Shown one piece after another: positions 63,083 through 64,000 of a stretch of 64,000 nt of DNA. Source of the DNA: Clostridiales bacterium (GTDB lineage: Bacteria; Bacillota; Clostridia; Lachnospirales; JAQSXR01); NCBI GenBank assembly GCA_029256575.1, contig JAQSXR010000007.1, forward strand, positions 41,593 through 105,592, written 5' to 3'. The notes below the pieces were generated by a model that ran no database searches, had not been told where the DNA came from, and saw nothing but the letters and a program-made list of their open reading frames with translations. Each line of letters starts with the position of its first letter. The stretch's first letter is position 1. Both the position numbers and the translations under genes were made by a program.

Positions 63083-63595
63083 TCATTCTTCATTTCTTTT
63101 TTCATTTATAGGCCTATTTGATATTTTGGGTTTTCTTTTTCCTGCATAATCATCCATAATTATTTGAAATACTGCTACACTTTGAACTGATTTATCATCA
63201 AATGTAAAATCATCTCTACCCGTTTGATGACTCATTATTTTTAATAGTGCATGTTTTTTTAGTGTTATTTCATCAATAAAATTAACTGTTCCGTTTCCTA
63301 TAAGACTTGCAAAATAGTACCCGTAATCACAGGCAATATCTGCTTCTACAAGTTGATGTTCACAATCCATTTCGACGCATACTTGATTATTACTTTTCAT
63401 AATATCAATTTTTCGGCCTTGTTTCGCACTGTGAAAATAGAAAATTAATTTATCGTCTATTTCCTCGTATCCAAAATTCATAGGCACAATATACGGTTTC
63501 CCGTTATCTATCATTGCGATTCGGCATACTTTACATTGATCTATAATATCAAAAATTTCTTCTTTTCTTGTAACTTCTCTATCTCTTCTTCTCAT
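63083..63595 (-). CDS. Pyridoxamine 5'-phosphate oxidase-like flavin/nucleotide-binding protein
   Basis: 170 residues with the start RRRDREVTRKEEIFDIIDQCKVCRIAM, the split-barrel strand IVPMNFGYE and FYFHSAKQGRKIDIM, then a cysteine-containing QVCVEMDCEH. This places it in the NimA-like/PNPOx family common in anaerobes; members bind FMN and some reduce nitro compounds. Actual activity is not predictable. ATG 63595 follows AAGGAG. It is 62 bp after the MmcQ/YjbR gene, perhaps one operon. Confidence 0.85.
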   Translation of the reverse strand: MRRRDREVTRKEEIFDIIDQCKVCRIAMIDNGKPYIVPMNFGYEEIDDKLIFYFHSAKQGRKIDIMKSNNQVCVEMDCEHQLVEADIACDYGYYFASLIGNGTVNFIDEITLKKHALLKIMSHQTGRDDFTFDDKSVQSVAVFQIIMDDYAGKRKPKISNRPINEKRNEE

Positions 63596-63657
63596 TTTAC
63601 CTTACTTCTCCTTATACTTAGTCGCTCGTTTATTAATTAAAAGCATTATCATTTATA

Positions 63658-64000
63658 TCAACTTAAATTATCCCCAGTAATTTCACTTTGTATTTTTTTA
63701 CTAAATGAATTAAGAATCAATTGATGTGATTTATTAATCATATCCATTAATATTTCATCTGGTACATTTCCTTCTAGAAAAACTGAATTCCAGTGATCTT
63801 TGTTCATATAGTAGCCAGGTACAATATCCGGGAACTGGGTCCTTAGAAAATCTCCATCGACAGGCTCTAGTTTTAACGTTATAATCGGTTTTGATTCCTT
63901 ATTTGTACAAATAGCTGCAAACATCTTATCTTTAAGTAAATAGCGATTCCATCCCCACTCCGCCTTATAATCTTTTCTTGCTCCTATTTTAGATAATAAA
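63658..64000 (-). CDS. MmcQ/YjbR-family protein (5' end outside window)
   Basis: The frame is open from the right edge; 113 complete codons plus one base are visible. The ATG at 63924 is internal: upstream codons continue with EWGWNRYLLKDKMFAAI, the family's conserved start of the first strand. Further on, LKLEP, PGYYMNKDHWNSVFLEG and a final helix fit the small alpha/beta MmcQ/YjbR fold, a CyaY-like putative DNA-binding protein of unknown role. The gene is incomplete here; no sign of damage. Confidence 0.85.
   Translation of the reverse strand, partial: LLSKIGARKDYKAEWGWNRYLLKDKMFAAICTNKESKPIITLKLEPVDGDFLRTQFPDIVPGYYMNKDHWNSVFLEGNVPDEILMDMINKSHQLILNSFSKKIQSEITGDNLS

Noticed and set aside
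63658..63924. ATG 63924 as the start of the last gene
   Set aside because: The frame stays open upstream to the window edge with conserved MmcQ/YjbR residues, so the ATG is internal.

Overview
This window looks like a chromosomal core segment from a low-GC, endospore-forming, flagellated member of the Clostridia, most likely Lachnospiraceae. The evidence is the AT-rich DNA, the spoIIGA-sigE-sigG sporulation block, the CodY and flagellar rod cluster, a dcw cluster with two class B PBPs but no murG or ftsA, a T-box-controlled tyrS, and FtsZ, YmxH and flavin-nucleotide-binding proteins of the kind I associate with that family. Species cannot be fixed by eye. Every gene except ychF is on the minus strand, so operons read from high to low coordinates.

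Region by region, left to right: (1) 1-7.5 kb is the fla/che operon flgB-flgC-fliE-fliF-fliG-fliH-fliI-fliJ-motE-like-fliK (fliK runs off the window). A sigma-A type promoter lies just downstream of the codY terminator, and a CodY-like box sits inside that promoter. (2) 7.7-14.7 kb holds codY, topA, dprA, comM, nrdR and a small membrane protein, each with its own promoter or terminator. (3) 14.8-15.3 kb is a noncoding element of six ~54-bp tandem repeats leading into a ~250-bp foldback palindrome. (4) 15.3-21.5 kb is an oppABCDF oligopeptide importer whose oppD-oppF junction seems to have suffered a deletion. (5) 21.6-24.7 kb is ymxH-sigG-sigE-spoIIGA; spoIIGA has a sigma-A promoter with an abnormally long 21-bp spacer, as known for Spo0A-activated spoIIG. 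(6) 24.7-40.5 kb is the dcw cluster: mraZ-rsmH-ftsL-PBP-spoVD-murE-murF-mraY-murD-ftsW-murA-ftsQ-ftsZ, headed by five perfectly 10-bp-phased MraZ boxes. (7) 40.7-43.1 kb has lgt, a 53-aa Spo0E-like phosphatase and the divergent ychF. (8) 43.1-57.5 kb is a small cysteine-rich phage-type protein and a long housekeeping operon: yicC-gmk-rpoZ-priA-def-fmt-Zn protease-rsmB-rlmN-prpC-prkC-rsgA-rpe-thiN. It is interrupted by a REP-like repeat array between def and fmt. (9) 57.5-64 kb has smpB, rnr (with a long KSD-repeat tail), secG, tyrS with its T-box leader, a flavin-nucleotide-binding protein and a truncated MmcQ/YjbR protein.

Functionally the window joins peptidoglycan precursor synthesis, septation, motility, nutrient sensing (CodY, Opp) and the Spo0A/sigma-E/sigma-G sporulation route. 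It is mostly ordinary core genome. The parts worth a second look are the two repeat elements, the damaged oppD/oppF junction, several regulatory sites, and a handful of protein oddities (RNase R tail, thiN duplication, KTA instead of KTG in both PBPs). No complete new defence or mobile system was found. Several starts were moved from the longest ORF on ribosome-binding-site evidence; TTG starts are strikingly frequent.
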